DNA of 64,000 nt from Vreelandella songnenensis (GCF_003002925.1 NZ_PVTK01000006.1:1-64000), one strand, 5' to 3'. Positions 24,998 through 35,802 are shown, counted from the stretch's first letter. Notes: generated by a model not told the origin, from the letters alone. Numbers and translations: made by a program.

Positions 24998-26539
24998 TCA
25001 AGCGTTGGCGGCGGTTCCCTCCCGAGCAAAGGTATCCGTGTAGGTACTGCGCAGCTGATTCTTCTGTACCTTACCCATGACGTTACGCGGCAATGCCTCG
25101 GTAAAGAAGACCCGCTTGGGCTGCTTGTAGCGGGCAAGCTGGTCCTTGAGGGCGTCCAGTACCTGCGCCTCACTCACGCTTTGCGCGGCATCCGGCACCA
25201 CGACGGCGACCACGCCTTCGCCCAGGTCACCGTGAGGAACGCCAATCACCGCCGACTCGGCTACGCCCGGCAGTTCGTCGATGAGCTGCTCTACTTCTTT
25301 GGGATAGACGTTGTAACCGCCGGAGATCACCAGATCCTTGTCGCGGCCCACAATGTTCAGATAGCCGTGCTCGTCGATAAGCCCCAGATCGCCGGTAATG
25401 AAGAAACCGTCTTCACGAAACTCGGCCTGGGTTTTCTCCGGCATGCGCCAATACCCCTGGAACACGTTAGGCCCGCGCATTTCCACCATGCCGGTTTCGC
25501 CCTGGGCAAGTGCCTTGCCGCTTTCACGGTCGGCGATGCGTACCTCTACGCCGGGTAGCGGCATGCCCACCGTGCCCGGGCGGCGCTTGCCGTCATAAGG
25601 GTTGGAGGTGTTCATGTTGGTTTCGGTCATGCCGTAGCGCTCGAGAATGGCGTGGCCGGTGCGCTCTTCGAACGCCTCGTGGGTTTCGGCCAGCAGCGGC
25701 GCCGAGCCTGAAATGAACAGGCGCATGTTGGCTACCACGTCGCGGTTGAGGCGCTTGGAATCCAGCAGGCGGGTATAGAAGGTGGGAACGCCCATCAATA
25801 CGCTGGCGTGAGGCACCAGGTCGAGCAGCTCATCGACGTCCAGCTTGGGCAGGAACGTCATCGAGGCGCCGTTGATCAGCGTGATATTGCAAGCCACGAA
25901 TAGCCCGTGGGTGTGAAAGATGGGCAGCGCGTGGATCAGGTGATCCTGATCGGTATAGTGCCACGCCTCGCTCAGCGCCTGGCTGTTGGAGGCCAGGTTC
26001 TTGTGGCTCAGCATCGCGCCCTTGGAGCGCCCGGTCGTGCCTGAGGTGTAGAGAATCGCAGCCAGATCATCTTCACCCACTTCGCATACCGATTCGTTTT
26101 CCGGCGCTTTAGCGGCCTTGTCCATCAGGCTGCCATCGGCGTTGGTACCCAGGCTTTCTACGTGGGCAACACTGGTGGCTGCCGCATTGGCTTTTGCCTC
26201 TTCAAATACGCCCGGGCGGCAAACAAACAGGTGCGGCTCGGCATCCTGCAGAAAGTAGCGGATTTCGCTATCGGTGTAGGCCGTATTGAGCGGCAGATAA
26301 ACCGCCCCTACCTGCAGGCAGGCAAGATAGAGCATGACGATTTCAGGGCTTTTATCGACCTGCACCGCGACTCGGTCGCCGGGGCTTACGCCGAGTTCCA
26401 GCAGCACGCTTGCAAGCTGGCGGCTGGTGGCGAGCACATCGCCATAGCGGTAGCGCTTGCCGTCCAGCGTATCCATCAGCACCTTGTTGGGCTGGCGCTC
26501 GAAGTGTGGGTAGAACGTTAGATAGAGGTTGTGGTTCAT
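24998..26539 (-). CDS. matB: Malonyl-CoA synthetase
   Basis: 513 residues, ANL superfamily of adenylate-forming enzymes. Core motifs are intact: ILYTSGTTGRSKGAMLSH (P-loop, about residue 165), ERYGMTETNMNT (about 305), ITGDLG near 395, and PRNVMGKVQKNQLR with the catalytic C-terminal Lys near 492. It converts malonate, ATP and CoA to malonyl-CoA. The gene is second in the operon after malonyl-CoA decarboxylase, followed by the MadLM transporter, which fixes the substrate as malonate rather than another dicarboxylate. Confidence 0.92.
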   Translation of the reverse strand: MNHNLYLTFYPHFERQPNKVLMDTLDGKRYRYGDVLATSRQLASVLLELGVSPGDRVAVQVDKSPEIVMLYLACLQVGAVYLPLNTAYTDSEIRYFLQDAEPHLFVCRPGVFEEAKANAAATSVAHVESLGTNADGSLMDKAAKAPENESVCEVGEDDLAAILYTSGTTGRSKGAMLSHKNLASNSQALSEAWHYTDQDHLIHALPIFHTHGLFVACNITLINGASMTFLPKLDVDELLDLVPHASVLMGVPTFYTRLLDSKRLNRDVVANMRLFISGSAPLLAETHEAFEERTGHAILERYGMTETNMNTSNPYDGKRRPGTVGMPLPGVEVRIADRESGKALAQGETGMVEMRGPNVFQGYWRMPEKTQAEFREDGFFITGDLGLIDEHGYLNIVGRDKDLVISGGYNVYPKEVEQLIDELPGVAESAVIGVPHGDLGEGVVAVVVPDAAQSVSEAQVLDALKDQLARYKQPKRVFFTEALPRNVMGKVQKNQLRSTYTDTFAREGTAANA

Positions 26540-26631
26540 GGGAGATTCCTTGTTATTTTAAAACAGTCTTTAAAAAGCGGTGTTTTAAACGCGGTACGTT
26601 GAAAGCGATACCCTGAAAACAGACAGCGTTT

Positions 26632-27987
26632 TCAAGCGCTCGCTTCGGCACTGAAGTACTGCTCGGCCTGGCCTGCCAGGCGGCGGATATCATTGGCGCA
26701 CACCACGCTGTTGTCGCGGGTATAGGCCTCGTGGTTCTGCTCGATGCGATCCAGCTGATACAGATAGTTGACCATCAGCCCGTGCGCCTGCTGTATGCCT
26801 TTGGACGATGTGTCGGCCAGCCAGTTCATCCGGTGCAGGCTGGCGCCGTTACCCAGGTGGAAGCGAGCCACCGGATTAAGCGGCTGACCGCTCTTGTGCT
26901 TGGCTTCCACCAGATAATAGGCGGCCAGGCGCATGAACTCCTTGTGGGCTGCGGCGGGCAGCTCAGGGGTCTCGGGCGAGTCGATAAAGCCTTGCAGCGG
27001 CGTGGAAAGCGTGACGGACTGGGCCTCTCGCTGCTCGGCAAGCCACTCGGCAAAGCCCGGCACCGGTGAAAGAGTGACGAAATTCTTGAGCTGGGGAAGC
27101 TCGCGGCTCAGCTCCTGCACCACCTGCTTGATCAGGAAGTTGCCGAAGGAGACGCCCTTCAGCCCCGCCTGGCAGTTGCTGATGCTGTAGAACACGGCAG
27201 TGTCGGCTTCATCCAGCGGCACCTCTTCGCCGTGTTCCAGTATGCGCTGCACGTTATCGGGAATTCCCTTGCAGAGCGCAACTTCCACGAAGATCAGCGG
27301 CTCGTCACCCGTGGCCGGGTGGAAAAAGGCGTAGCAGCGGCGGTCGTCGGGGTCGAGACGCCGTCGCAGGTCGCGCCAGTCGCTGATGGCATGCACCGCT
27401 TCGTAGTGAATCAGCTTTTCGAGCACGGCGGCGGGCGTGTTCCAGTCGATGCTCTCCAGTACCAGAAATCCGCGGTTGAACCAGGAGTTGAACAGGTGCG
27501 AGAAATCGCCGTTGAGTGCGGAGAGCTCCGGCGCTTGGCGCAACTGCTTGAGCAGGTCGGCACGCATCTTGAGAAGCTCGAACGTACCGCCCGGGCACAG
27601 GTTCAAGCGTCGCAGAAGGTCCTGACGGCGCGGCTCACAGGCGTTGAACAGCGTTTCCAGCGCGGCATTGTCTTCCGATTCAGCATAGGCCTGGTAGGCG
27701 GCATGAATGGCCTGAGGGTCGGCGGCATACTCATCGGCCAGCAGGTTGAAAAAAGCCAGCTGCTCTTTCTGATCTAGCTGCTGGTAGTGGGTCAGGGCAC
27801 GCTGGGCGGTCATGATCTGGGAGGCTTCACCGCCGCGCTGCATCAGCGCTTCGCAGGCCGAAGCGAGGGCGTGAAGGTGGGCCGCGCTTCCCTTCACGGT
27901 ATTCGAAGCGTTGCCCAGCAGGCGTGTGCGTGTACTGATATTGGAGAGTAGTCCTTGAAGAAACGTCATGTTCACATTCATGCACAT
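26632..27987 (-). CDS. matA: Malonyl-CoA decarboxylase
   Basis: 451 residues; the start could be ATG 27987 or the second ATG two codons on (MNVNMTF), which has better spacing from AGAGG. The N-terminal half is helical. The C-terminal catalytic domain (GNAT-like fold) contains VFYSISNCQAGLKGVSFGNFLIKQVV near residues 265-290, NFVTLSPVPGFAEWL near 300-315, and HGLMVNYLYQLDRIEQNHEAY near 410-430. It decarboxylates malonyl-CoA to acetyl-CoA. First gene of the malonate operon, with a palindromic operator candidate 39 bases upstream. Confidence 0.92.
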   Translation of the reverse strand: MCMNVNMTFLQGLLSNISTRTRLLGNASNTVKGSAAHLHALASACEALMQRGGEASQIMTAQRALTHYQQLDQKEQLAFFNLLADEYAADPQAIHAAYQAYAESEDNAALETLFNACEPRRQDLLRRLNLCPGGTFELLKMRADLLKQLRQAPELSALNGDFSHLFNSWFNRGFLVLESIDWNTPAAVLEKLIHYEAVHAISDWRDLRRRLDPDDRRCYAFFHPATGDEPLIFVEVALCKGIPDNVQRILEHGEEVPLDEADTAVFYSISNCQAGLKGVSFGNFLIKQVVQELSRELPQLKNFVTLSPVPGFAEWLAEQREAQSVTLSTPLQGFIDSPETPELPAAAHKEFMRLAAYYLVEAKHKSGQPLNPVARFHLGNGASLHRMNWLADTSSKGIQQAHGLMVNYLYQLDRIEQNHEAYTRDNSVVCANDIRRLAGQAEQYFSAEASA

Positions 27988-28025
27988 CGACCTCTGGATG
28001 GACGTTAGAGAAATTCATCATCTGC

Positions 28026-28043
28026 TTTGTTATATACAACAAA
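28026..28043 (-). promoter_or_regulatory. Candidate GntR-type (MatR/MdcY-like) operator of the malonate operon
   Basis: TTTGTTATATACAACAAA: perfect 6 bp arms around ATATAC, 39 bases upstream of the malonyl-CoA decarboxylase start. Its centre (TTATATACAA) is one base from TTGTATACAA, the core of operators reported for the FadR-type GntR malonate regulators MatR and MdcY. No such regulator gene is in the window. Confidence 0.5.
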
Positions 28044-28142
28044 TAGAGGTTTACGATATGCAGGTCAATAGAGGCGGATTAGACATAGGGTGAAGGTGCA
28101 GGGTTGAAACCTGGCGGGATACAGCAGGGTCAAGACGCAGAG

Positions 28143-28170
28143 CCCGCCGCGCAGCTGACCGCGCAGCGGG
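28143..28170 (-). terminator. Terminator-like hairpin after the SDR gene
   Basis: Two 10-base arms (CCCGCCGCGC and GCGCAGCGGG) pair at nine of ten positions around an 8-base loop, 27 bases after the stop of the minus-strand SDR gene. No T-tract follows, so strength is uncertain. Confidence 0.4.
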
Positions 28171-28196
28171 TTCAGAAAGGGTTGCAGGAGAACGGC

Positions 28197-29534
<1,338 letters not shown>

Positions 29535-29647
29535 TTAGCGTGCCCTGCCAGCGCCTGAAGCCCGCTCATAAGAGTATGACCATTTATCATTTGCCTATTT
29601 GGTGCAATTTGCCATCATTCGCACTTCTTTAGTGCAAAGTGGGCGAG

Positions 29648-30175
29648 ATGAAAACTTATCTGGGCAAGATGCGTGGCGAGCGTATTCAGCGTGCTCGTGT
29701 AGGCTGGCAGGATGCTGTCTGGTCATGGGTGGGCGCTTTCACCGGGATGGCGGTTATCTGCTGGCTAAGCTCCGCGTGGCTTTCGCAACAGCTGCTGATC
29801 GTGGGTTCGTTTGGCGCCACATCGGTACTCATCTACGCCGCGCCGGAAAGCCCTTTCGCCCAGCCCAGCCACGTCCTGTTTGGCAGCGTGCTCTCGGCGT
29901 GCATTGGCGTAGGCTGTTTTCAGTGGTTGGGGGCCACGCCGCTCTCCATGTCGCTTGCGGTGTCGCTGTCGATTCTGGTGATGCAGCTCACTCATACGGT
30001 ACACCCGCCTGGTGCTGCGGCGGCGTTGATTGCCGTAGGCGGCGGGGCCAGCGTGCATCAGTTGGGCTGGTGGTATCCGCTGCTGCCCATCGGCATGGGC
30101 AGTGTCGTGATGCTGGTGATCGCCATACTGGTCAACAACCTGGCCCGCCACCGCCGCTACCCGCGCTACTGGTAA
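29648..30175 (+). CDS. HPP family membrane protein
   Basis: 175 residues from ATG 29648 (a GTG three codons upstream is possible). Four to five TM helices and the family hallmark THTVHPPGAAAALIAVGG near residue 120, containing the His-Pro-Pro that names the family. Bits of the N-terminal half also match (QQLLIVGSFGATSVLIYAAPESPFAQPSH). Some HPP proteins move nitrite in plants and cyanobacteria, but a role here is not established. The convergent chaC gene ends 5 bases away. Confidence 0.87.
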   Translation: MKTYLGKMRGERIQRARVGWQDAVWSWVGAFTGMAVICWLSSAWLSQQLLIVGSFGATSVLIYAAPESPFAQPSHVLFGSVLSACIGVGCFQWLGATPLSMSLAVSLSILVMQLTHTVHPPGAAAALIAVGGGASVHQLGWWYPLLPIGMGSVVMLVIAILVNNLARHRRYPRYW

Positions 30176-30180
30176 GGCGT

Positions 30181-30747
30181 CTAAAGGCGCTGAAGCTGCT
30201 CCTCGAGCGCAAAGATATGCGCATCCTCGACCTCTAGATCACGCAGCGCGCTTGCCAGGTTCAACAGATAGTCGCGGTTAGGGCCGCTGGGGCCTTCGGC
30301 GCGGGCGATCTGGCGCGCCATGGCTTCAAGCGGCGCCGGGCCTAGAAACGCCGGGTTATCTTCGGTGGCCATATACACCAGCCCCTGGGCATCGCTGCCG
30401 TCAGCAAAGTGCATCGAGGTAATTTCTCGCAGATAGCCGTTCTTCTCGCGATGGTCCAGTGGCGCCAGGGTTTCCGGGGTAATGCGGTAAGCCATGCCGT
30501 GGCAGATGGCGCCGGCCACCGGCGTCAGCGTGACTACCCGCCCTGGCGCTTCTGGCGTTCCGCGATGGTCGTGAGAGCCCTGCCAGAAGCGGCGCTCCCA
30601 GCCGCTAATATAGGCGCTGCGCCTTTCCAGATAAGCAAAGTCAGCTTTCCAGATCAGTGAGCCATAGCCGAACAGCCAGATATCGGCGTGCTGCGCAAAC
30701 TGGTTGCGCTGCTGGTTGATGGCGGTGGTGTCAATCAACGTGGTCAC
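30181..30747 (-). CDS. chaC: ChaC-type gamma-glutamylcyclotransferase
   Basis: 188 residues from GTG 30747. An ATG at 30807 is in frame but would overlap the divergent gene start by two bases, and its extra 20 residues look like promoter translation. Substrate loop WLFGYGSLIWKADFAY (the YGSL motif), RRFWQGSHDHRGTPEAPGRVVTL, and DHREKNGYLRE with the catalytic Glu are typical of ChaC. These enzymes cleave glutathione to 5-oxoproline and Cys-Gly in the cytosol. The product is the substrate of the pxpABC 5-oxoprolinase found elsewhere in the window, giving a plausible glutathione-recycling link. Confidence 0.85.
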   Translation of the reverse strand: MTTLIDTTAINQQRNQFAQHADIWLFGYGSLIWKADFAYLERRSAYISGWERRFWQGSHDHRGTPEAPGRVVTLTPVAGAICHGMAYRITPETLAPLDHREKNGYLREITSMHFADGSDAQGLVYMATEDNPAFLGPAPLEAMARQIARAEGPSGPNRDYLLNLASALRDLEVEDAHIFALEEQLQRL

Positions 30748-30805
30748 CGTGAACGTGGTGAAAAGCCCATGGTAACATGCCCCATCACTTTCTCCTGGAG
30801 CGGAC

Positions 30806-31669
30806 ATGCGCGCGATTTTTCTGGTAGATAACGGCTCGCTGCGCCCGGCGGCTACGCTCAACCTGCGCCGGGTGGCGGCAGCGCTGTCGCAAAAGCTGAA
30901 TGAACCGGTACTGGCTGCCTCGCTTCTGCACTCCAACAAGATTCCCCCCGAGCAGCTTGGCGGTGACGCCGCCACGACCCTTGGCCCGCTGGCCGAGCAG
31001 TACGCCGAAGCCGGGGCGACCGAGCTTGTGATCGTGCCGTTCTTCTTTGGCGCGAGCCGCGCGTTGACCGGCTACCTGCCCGAGCGGATGGCCACTCTGC
31101 AGGCGCGCTTCCCTCAGGTGCGGGTGCGCGTTGCCATGCCCCTGGTCGATGAGCTGGGGGGCAATGATCTGCGCCTGGCCCGGCTACTGGCGGATAACGT
31201 GCGTGAACAGCTTGTTCCGGGTACGAAGCCCCGCGTTGCTCTGGTGGATCACGGCAGTCCGATTCCTGAAGTGACCGCCGTGCGCAACCGGCTGGCCGGG
31301 CAGTTGAGTGTTCTGCTGGGCGATGAGGTTGCCTGCGTGGCGGCGGCCTCCATGGAGCGCCGTGAGGGCGATGCGTACCGCTTCAACGAGCCGCTGCTGG
31401 AGCATCTGCTGGACAGACCCGAGTTCCGCGGGCCGGTGGTGCTGGCCATGCTGTTTCTGTCACCGGGCCGCCATGCCGGGGAGGGCGGCGATATCGCCGA
31501 GATCTGCCAGGCCGCTGCCGAGCGCCATCCGGCGCTTGAGGTCGTGAGTTCAAAACTGGTGGGCGAGCATTCAGGTATTGCCGATATTCTGCACTCGCGG
31601 TTTTGCCAAGCAGTTGATGACGAACGCTTTCTGCTGGAGCTTGCCGCGCTAGAGGAGGCTCCCCGCTAG
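30806..31669 (+). CDS. CbiX-type chelatase homologue (two-domain)
   Basis: 287 residues from ATG 30806 (TGGAG upstream). Two CbiX/SirB-like halves: the first opens [20 protein letters not shown] and has [22 protein letters not shown], the second opens [21 protein letters not shown] and has [20 protein letters not shown]. Class II chelatases insert Co2+ or Ni2+/Fe2+ into tetrapyrroles through His residues; the first half has DNGS where the usual His-Gly-Ser occurs, so that half may lack the metal ligand while the second keeps HGS and a GRH. A chelatase-like or metal-related role is inferred, but the substrate is unknown. Confidence 0.72.
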   Translation: MRAIFLVDNGSLRPAATLNLRRVAAALSQKLNEPVLAASLLHSNKIPPEQLGGDAATTLGPLAEQYAEAGATELVIVPFFFGASRALTGYLPERMATLQARFPQVRVRVAMPLVDELGGNDLRLARLLADNVREQLVPGTKPRVALVDHGSPIPEVTAVRNRLAGQLSVLLGDEVACVAAASMERREGDAYRFNEPLLEHLLDRPEFRGPVVLAMLFLSPGRHAGEGGDIAEICQAAAERHPALEVVSSKLVGEHSGIADILHSRFCQAVDDERFLLELAALEEAPR

Positions 31670-31752
31670 GCGATAGGTGTAACCACGCCCAAGAGCGCGT
31701 AGAATCGCGGGCCTTTGTACGCGCAATCATCACGCCAACCAGGGTCTTTATC

Positions 31753-33342
31753 TTGATCGCAACCGCCAATATCACCATGCAGTTCGGGGCCAAGCCCCTG
31801 TTTGAAAACGTTTCCGTCAAATTCAACAACGGCAATCGCTACGGTCTGATTGGCGCCAACGGTTGCGGCAAGTCGACCTTCATGAAGATTCTGGGCGGCG
31901 AGCTTGAGCCGTCATCCGGCCAGGTCATGCTGGACAGCAGCACGCGCCTGGGCAAGCTGCGCCAGGATCAGTTCGCCTACGAGAACGAGCGCGTCATCGA
32001 CACCGTGATCATGGGCAATACCGAACTGTGGAAAGTGGCCGCCGAGCGCGAGCGCATCTACAGCCTGCCGGAAATGAGCGAAGCGGACGGCATGGCGGTC
32101 GCCGACCTGGAAGTGCGCTTTGCCGAACTTGACGGCTATACCGCTGAATCCCGCGCGGGCGAGCTGCTGCTGGGCCTGGGCATCCCCATCGAGCAGCATA
32201 CCGGGCCGATGAGTGAGGTGGCGCCGGGCTGGAAGCTGCGTGTACTGTTGGCCCAGGCGCTGTTCTCCGACCCTGATGTCCTGCTGCTCGACGAGCCGAC
32301 CAACCACCTGGATATCAACACCATCCGCTGGCTCGAAGACATTTTGACTGCGCGCAGCAGCACCATGATCATCATCTCTCACGACCGTCACTTCCTGAAC
32401 AGCGTGTGCACCCACATGGCAGATCTGGACTACGGCGAGATTACCCTGTTCCCGGGCAACTACGATGACTACATGACCGCGGCCACCGCCGCCCGCGAGC
32501 GTCAGCACTCGGACAACGCCAAGAAGAAGGCCCAGATCGCCGAGCTGCAGCAGTTCGTGAGCCGTTTCTCGGCCAACGCTTCCAAGGCCAAGCAGGCGAC
32601 CTCGCGCGCTCGTCAGATCGACAAGATCAAGCTCGAGGACATCAAGCCCTCAAGCCGCGTCAGCCCGTTCATCCGTTTTGACCAGAACAAGAAGATTCAC
32701 CGTAACGCGGTGAATGTCGATTCGATCACCAAGGGGTACGACGGCAATGCACCGCTGTTCGAGCGTTTCTCCATGGGGGTCGAGGCCGGCGAGCGTATCG
32801 CGATCATCGGCCCCAACGGTATCGGCAAGACCACTCTGCTGAAAACCCTGGCCGGCGACCTGCGTCCTGACAAGGGCGAAGTGAAATGGACGGATGCGGC
32901 GGAGCTTGGCGTGTTTGCCCAGGACCACGCCGATGACTTTGCCGTGGATGCCACGCTGTTCGAGTGGATGTCGCAGTGGACCCAGGGCGGTGAGCAGGTA
33001 GTGCGCGGGGCGCTGGGCCGGATGCTGTTCTCCAGCGACGATATCGGAAAGTCGGTAAAGGTGATTTCCGGCGGTGAGCAGGGGCGCATGCTGTTTGGCA
33101 AGCTCACCCTGACCAACCCCAACGTGCTGTTGATGGACGAACCCACCAACCACCTGGACATGGAATCCATCGAGGCGCTCAACCTGGCGCTCGAGAACTA
33201 CCCGGGCACGCTTTTATTCGTCAGCCACGACCGCGAGTTCGTCTCCTCCCTGGCCACGCGCATCATCGATATGCAGCCTGACGGCATTGTGGATTTCAGC
33301 GGCAGCTACGATGACTATCTGCGTAGCCAAGGCGTGGCGTAA
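31753..33342 (+). CDS. ybiT: ABC-F family ATPase YbiT
   Basis: 529 residues, starting at TTG 31753 so that the first residues match E. coli YbiT ([21 protein letters not shown] versus [21 protein letters not shown]). Two ABC domains: Walker [10 protein letters not shown] near 37 and GPNGIGKTT near 354; signature regions and Walker [12 protein letters not shown] near 178 and [11 protein letters not shown] near 458; the interdomain linker (residues 245-300) is basic and contains [23 protein letters not shown] proteins bind the ribosomal E site and modulate translation. The near-full-length match makes YbiT firm. The ZipA-like gene ends three bases from its stop on the other strand. Confidence 0.95.
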   Translation: MIATANITMQFGAKPLFENVSVKFNNGNRYGLIGANGCGKSTFMKILGGELEPSSGQVMLDSSTRLGKLRQDQFAYENERVIDTVIMGNTELWKVAAERERIYSLPEMSEADGMAVADLEVRFAELDGYTAESRAGELLLGLGIPIEQHTGPMSEVAPGWKLRVLLAQALFSDPDVLLLDEPTNHLDINTIRWLEDILTARSSTMIIISHDRHFLNSVCTHMADLDYGEITLFPGNYDDYMTAATAARERQHSDNAKKKAQIAELQQFVSRFSANASKAKQATSRARQIDKIKLEDIKPSSRVSPFIRFDQNKKIHRNAVNVDSITKGYDGNAPLFERFSMGVEAGERIAIIGPNGIGKTTLLKTLAGDLRPDKGEVKWTDAAELGVFAQDHADDFAVDATLFEWMSQWTQGGEQVVRGALGRMLFSSDDIGKSVKVISGGEQGRMLFGKLTLTNPNVLLMDEPTNHLDMESIEALNLALENYPGTLLFVSHDREFVSSLATRIIDMQPDGIVDFSGSYDDYLRSQGVA

Positions 33343-33345
33343 CGC

Positions 33346-33948
33346 CTAGCCGATAATCTGGGTATAGGTCTCTTCGCTGGCGTTCTGATGCTGGGTGTCC
33401 AGCACGTCGGCGTTGAACAGCGTTGCCGCCTCTTTGGCAAGCGCCACAAAGGCAATCATCTGCTGATTGCGGCGCTTACGCAGCGGCGGCTTGACGATCA
33501 GGCTGATACCCTTGATGTTGTCCTCAAGGCGCTCGTCACGAAACAGGTCAGGCAGCTCACCCGGCAGAAAGGCATTGGCGATCGTGATCGGGTTGGCGGG
33601 CTGCTGCCCGGCGACCAGAAACACCTTTTTCAGCGGATCGTAGTGAGCGTTGATTCGCTCAAGCCACTGGGCCAGCGTTTGCTCGGTGCCGGGCCCCGGC
33701 TCGGCAAAGATGATGAACAGCGAATGTTGCGAAACCTTGGCGGCGGGTTTGGCCGGCGCAGGGGTATCGTCTTCGGGTGGCTCAACGGCGTTGTCAGTCT
33801 TGGAAGATAGTGCCGCTAATTTAGCTGCCTTGTCTTTTGCACGCCGCCGCCGCCATGGAACAACGACGTAAATGAATATCGCGGCCGCTCCTCCCCCCAA
33901 TAGAAGCGATAGCAATGCCAGCATCAGAATGGCAGTCGTGCGATCCAT
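33346..33948 (-). CDS. Membrane-anchored protein with ZipA-like C-terminal domain
   Basis: 200 residues: an N-terminal TM anchor (residues 6-30), a basic segment (WRRRRAKDKAAK), an acidic Pro/Ala-rich linker (residues 50-75) and a C-terminal domain of about 125 residues. The order anchor, basic patch, Pro-rich linker, C-terminal alpha/beta domain is that of ZipA. Local pattern also fits: NPITIANAFLPGELPD corresponds to the VANMVKPGTFD segment, KGISLIVKPPL to GVSLFMQLP, then a helix and LFNADVLDTQHQ like GELLDERRSPL. ZipA tethers FtsZ to the membrane at division. This could be a divergent paralogue; overall similarity is low, so this is inference. Confidence 0.5.
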   Translation of the reverse strand: MDRTTAILMLALLSLLLGGGAAAIFIYVVVPWRRRRAKDKAAKLAALSSKTDNAVEPPEDDTPAPAKPAAKVSQHSLFIIFAEPGPGTEQTLAQWLERINAHYDPLKKVFLVAGQQPANPITIANAFLPGELPDLFRDERLEDNIKGISLIVKPPLRKRRNQQMIAFVALAKEAATLFNADVLDTQHQNASEETYTQIIG

Positions 33949-34048
33949 GTTCTTGAAATCCTTATCTAGTTAGCTGTTTGGCGCTACTTAACCGTATAGT
34001 TGCATCCTCATAGCCTACCAGCCTTTACCTTTATCAAGGCACAAAAAA

Positions 34049-34068
34049 AGCACTACCGAAGTAGTGCT
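34049..34068 (-). terminator. Rho-independent terminator of the OYE gene
   Basis: On the minus strand AGCACTAC-TTCG-GTAGTGCT is a perfect 8 bp stem with a stable TTCG tetraloop, followed by seven T residues. It lies about 35 bases after the stop of the minus-strand ene-reductase gene. Confidence 0.9.
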
Positions 34069-34102
34069 TCTCTAGCATTGAACCATCAAACGCCAGCCAC
34101 GC

Positions 34103-35221
34103 TTAGCCTATGCGATCAAAGCCGTTATCCATGAACGGATAGTCGGTGTAGCCTTTCTCGTCGCCACCGTAGAAGGTGTCGTGGTCCGGCTCGTTGAGCG
34201 ATGCGTTCGCGAGGAAGCGCTCGGCCAGATCCGGATTGGCGATATACGGGCGGCCGTAGGCGACGAGATCGCCGTTGCCGCTTTTGAGCAGGGCTTCGCC
34301 TTTTGCGGCGTCGTAATGGCCGCAGTAGATGAGGCTGCCGTTGAAACGCTTGCGCATCTGCTCACGAAAGCCGTCGGGGAACTGATTGTCACCGCCGGCC
34401 CAGTTGGGCTCGTTGAGGTGGATATACGCAAGGCCGCGCTTGGCAAGCTCGTCGGCGAGATAGAACGACATCGCCTCAGGCTCATCGTCGGTCAGGCCGA
34501 AAATTTCGATGAACGGCGTCAGGCGAATGCCCACGCGGTCGGCACCGTATACCTCGATCACCGCGTCCACCACTTCCAGCGGGAAGCGCGCGCGGTTTTC
34601 CACGGAGCCGCCGTACTGGTCGGTACGCTGGTTGGTGCCGGTGGCCAGGAACTGGTTGAGCAGGTAGGCATTGGCCGCGTGTACTTCCACCATGTCAAAA
34701 CCGGCGCGCTTGGCGCGAACGGCGGCTTGGCGGTAGTCGTCCACGATGCCCGGAATCTCGTCGGTTTCCAGCGCTCGCGGCGTGCTGGTGGGGTGCTGGC
34801 CGGCACTGCCGTCCTCGAACTCGACGAAACACTGGGCGCCTTCGCCTTTCAGTGCACTGGGCGCGACCGGCTTCTGGCCGTCGGGTTGAACCATTTCATG
34901 GGAAACGCGCCCAACGTGCCACAGCTGCATGGCAATCCGGCCGCCCTTGGCGTGTACGGCATTCACTACCCGCTGCCAGCCGGCCTCCTGCTCATCGGTC
35001 CAGATGCCCGGCGTGTAGACATAGCCACGGGCAGTAGGGGAAATATTGGTCGCCTCAGAGATGATCAGGCCCGAACCGGCGCGCTGGCCGTAGTAGGCTT
35101 CCTGCAGCTTGCCCGGGACGCTGTCCGGCGTGCGGGCACGGGTCAGCGGTGCCATGATGACACGATTGGGAATGGACAGGCTGCCCAGTTCGATCGGTTG
35201 AAAAAGCGTTTCAAAAGCCAT
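34103..35221 (-). CDS. nemA: Old Yellow Enzyme family ene-reductase (NemA-like)
   Basis: 372 residues, FMN-binding TIM barrel. Motifs: NRVIMAPLTRARTPDSVP at residues 19-36, IAMQLWHVGRVSH near 96-108, EVHAANAYLLNQFL near 180-193 with the His/Asn pair that binds the substrate carbonyl or nitro group, ENRARFPLEVV near 220, and GDLVAYGRPYIANPDLAERF near 325-345. The family reduces activated alkenes, nitrate esters and N-ethylmaleimide with NAD(P)H. It is a single gene with its own terminator. Assignment to NemA proper is by general similarity. Confidence 0.9.
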   Translation of the reverse strand: MAFETLFQPIELGSLSIPNRVIMAPLTRARTPDSVPGKLQEAYYGQRAGSGLIISEATNISPTARGYVYTPGIWTDEQEAGWQRVVNAVHAKGGRIAMQLWHVGRVSHEMVQPDGQKPVAPSALKGEGAQCFVEFEDGSAGQHPTSTPRALETDEIPGIVDDYRQAAVRAKRAGFDMVEVHAANAYLLNQFLATGTNQRTDQYGGSVENRARFPLEVVDAVIEVYGADRVGIRLTPFIEIFGLTDDEPEAMSFYLADELAKRGLAYIHLNEPNWAGGDNQFPDGFREQMRKRFNGSLIYCGHYDAAKGEALLKSGNGDLVAYGRPYIANPDLAERFLANASLNEPDHDTFYGGDEKGYTDYPFMDNGFDRIG

Positions 35222-35356
35222 TCAGCAAACTCCTTTTATGCGATTGGATAACGATAAAAATTAGAATAGACCAGTTTACTACTAACCGCCAATTGACTGT
35301 TTCAATCAATGCCTTTGGCTGTCGATTGCGTATTGATCTGCGCGAAGCAAACTAAA

Positions 35357-35380
35357 ACCCCGCCTTGAATAAGGCGGGGT
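35357..35380 (-). terminator. Rho-independent terminator of the 123-residue gene
   Basis: On the minus strand ACCCCGCCTT-ATTC-AAGGCGGGGT forms a perfect 10 bp stem followed by TTTTAGTTT. It lies 23 bases after the stop of the gene at 35403-35774. Confidence 0.88.
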
Positions 35381-35402
35381 CGAATAGGAAGTGTGGATTA
35401 TG

Positions 35403-35774
35403 TCAGGCCCGCTGCCACGGCCAGCGCCGCTTGGCAGGCGTATCGATCTGCCCGATGGCGCTGGTGAGCGGCAGCATGATTGCCGCCAGCTGGCGGTAGC
35501 AAACGGCGCTGTTGAGCACGCCGGGGCACTGCTTGAGCAGCAACTCACACTGCCGGGAGGCTATCTGGATCTGTTCCACCGCAGGCGCGCTAAACAGCGG
35601 TTTGGCTTCCTGGCCGCAGCGGCCAAGTTCACGGGCCAGCATCGCGAGCATGGCGGTATCCAGCCAGCAGGGTAGCGGGTCGTCCAGGCGCCCGGCAATC
35701 GAGTGCTGAATCGCCTCAAATGAGGTGCGCAGAAACACAAGGGTCTGGCGAAGCTGGCGCTGCTCACTGGTCAT
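35403..35774 (-). CDS. Small helical protein of unknown function, possibly iron-regulated
   Basis: 123 residues, predicted all-helical, with four Cys (PCWLD, GRCGQE, RQCELLLKQCPG, NSAVCYRQ) but no recognised motif, and a basic tail ending RRWPWQRA. It has a good start with AGGA upstream, its own terminator and a Fur-box-like sequence 29-47 bases upstream of the ATG. I do not recognise the family. An iron-response role is inferred only from that site. Confidence 0.6.
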   Translation of the reverse strand: MTSEQRQLRQTLVFLRTSFEAIQHSIAGRLDDPLPCWLDTAMLAMLARELGRCGQEAKPLFSAPAVEQIQIASRQCELLLKQCPGVLNSAVCYRQLAAIMLPLTSAIGQIDTPAKRRWPWQRA

Positions 35775-35802
35775 GGGGCTATCCTGCTGAACGTCGCTAA
35801 AA

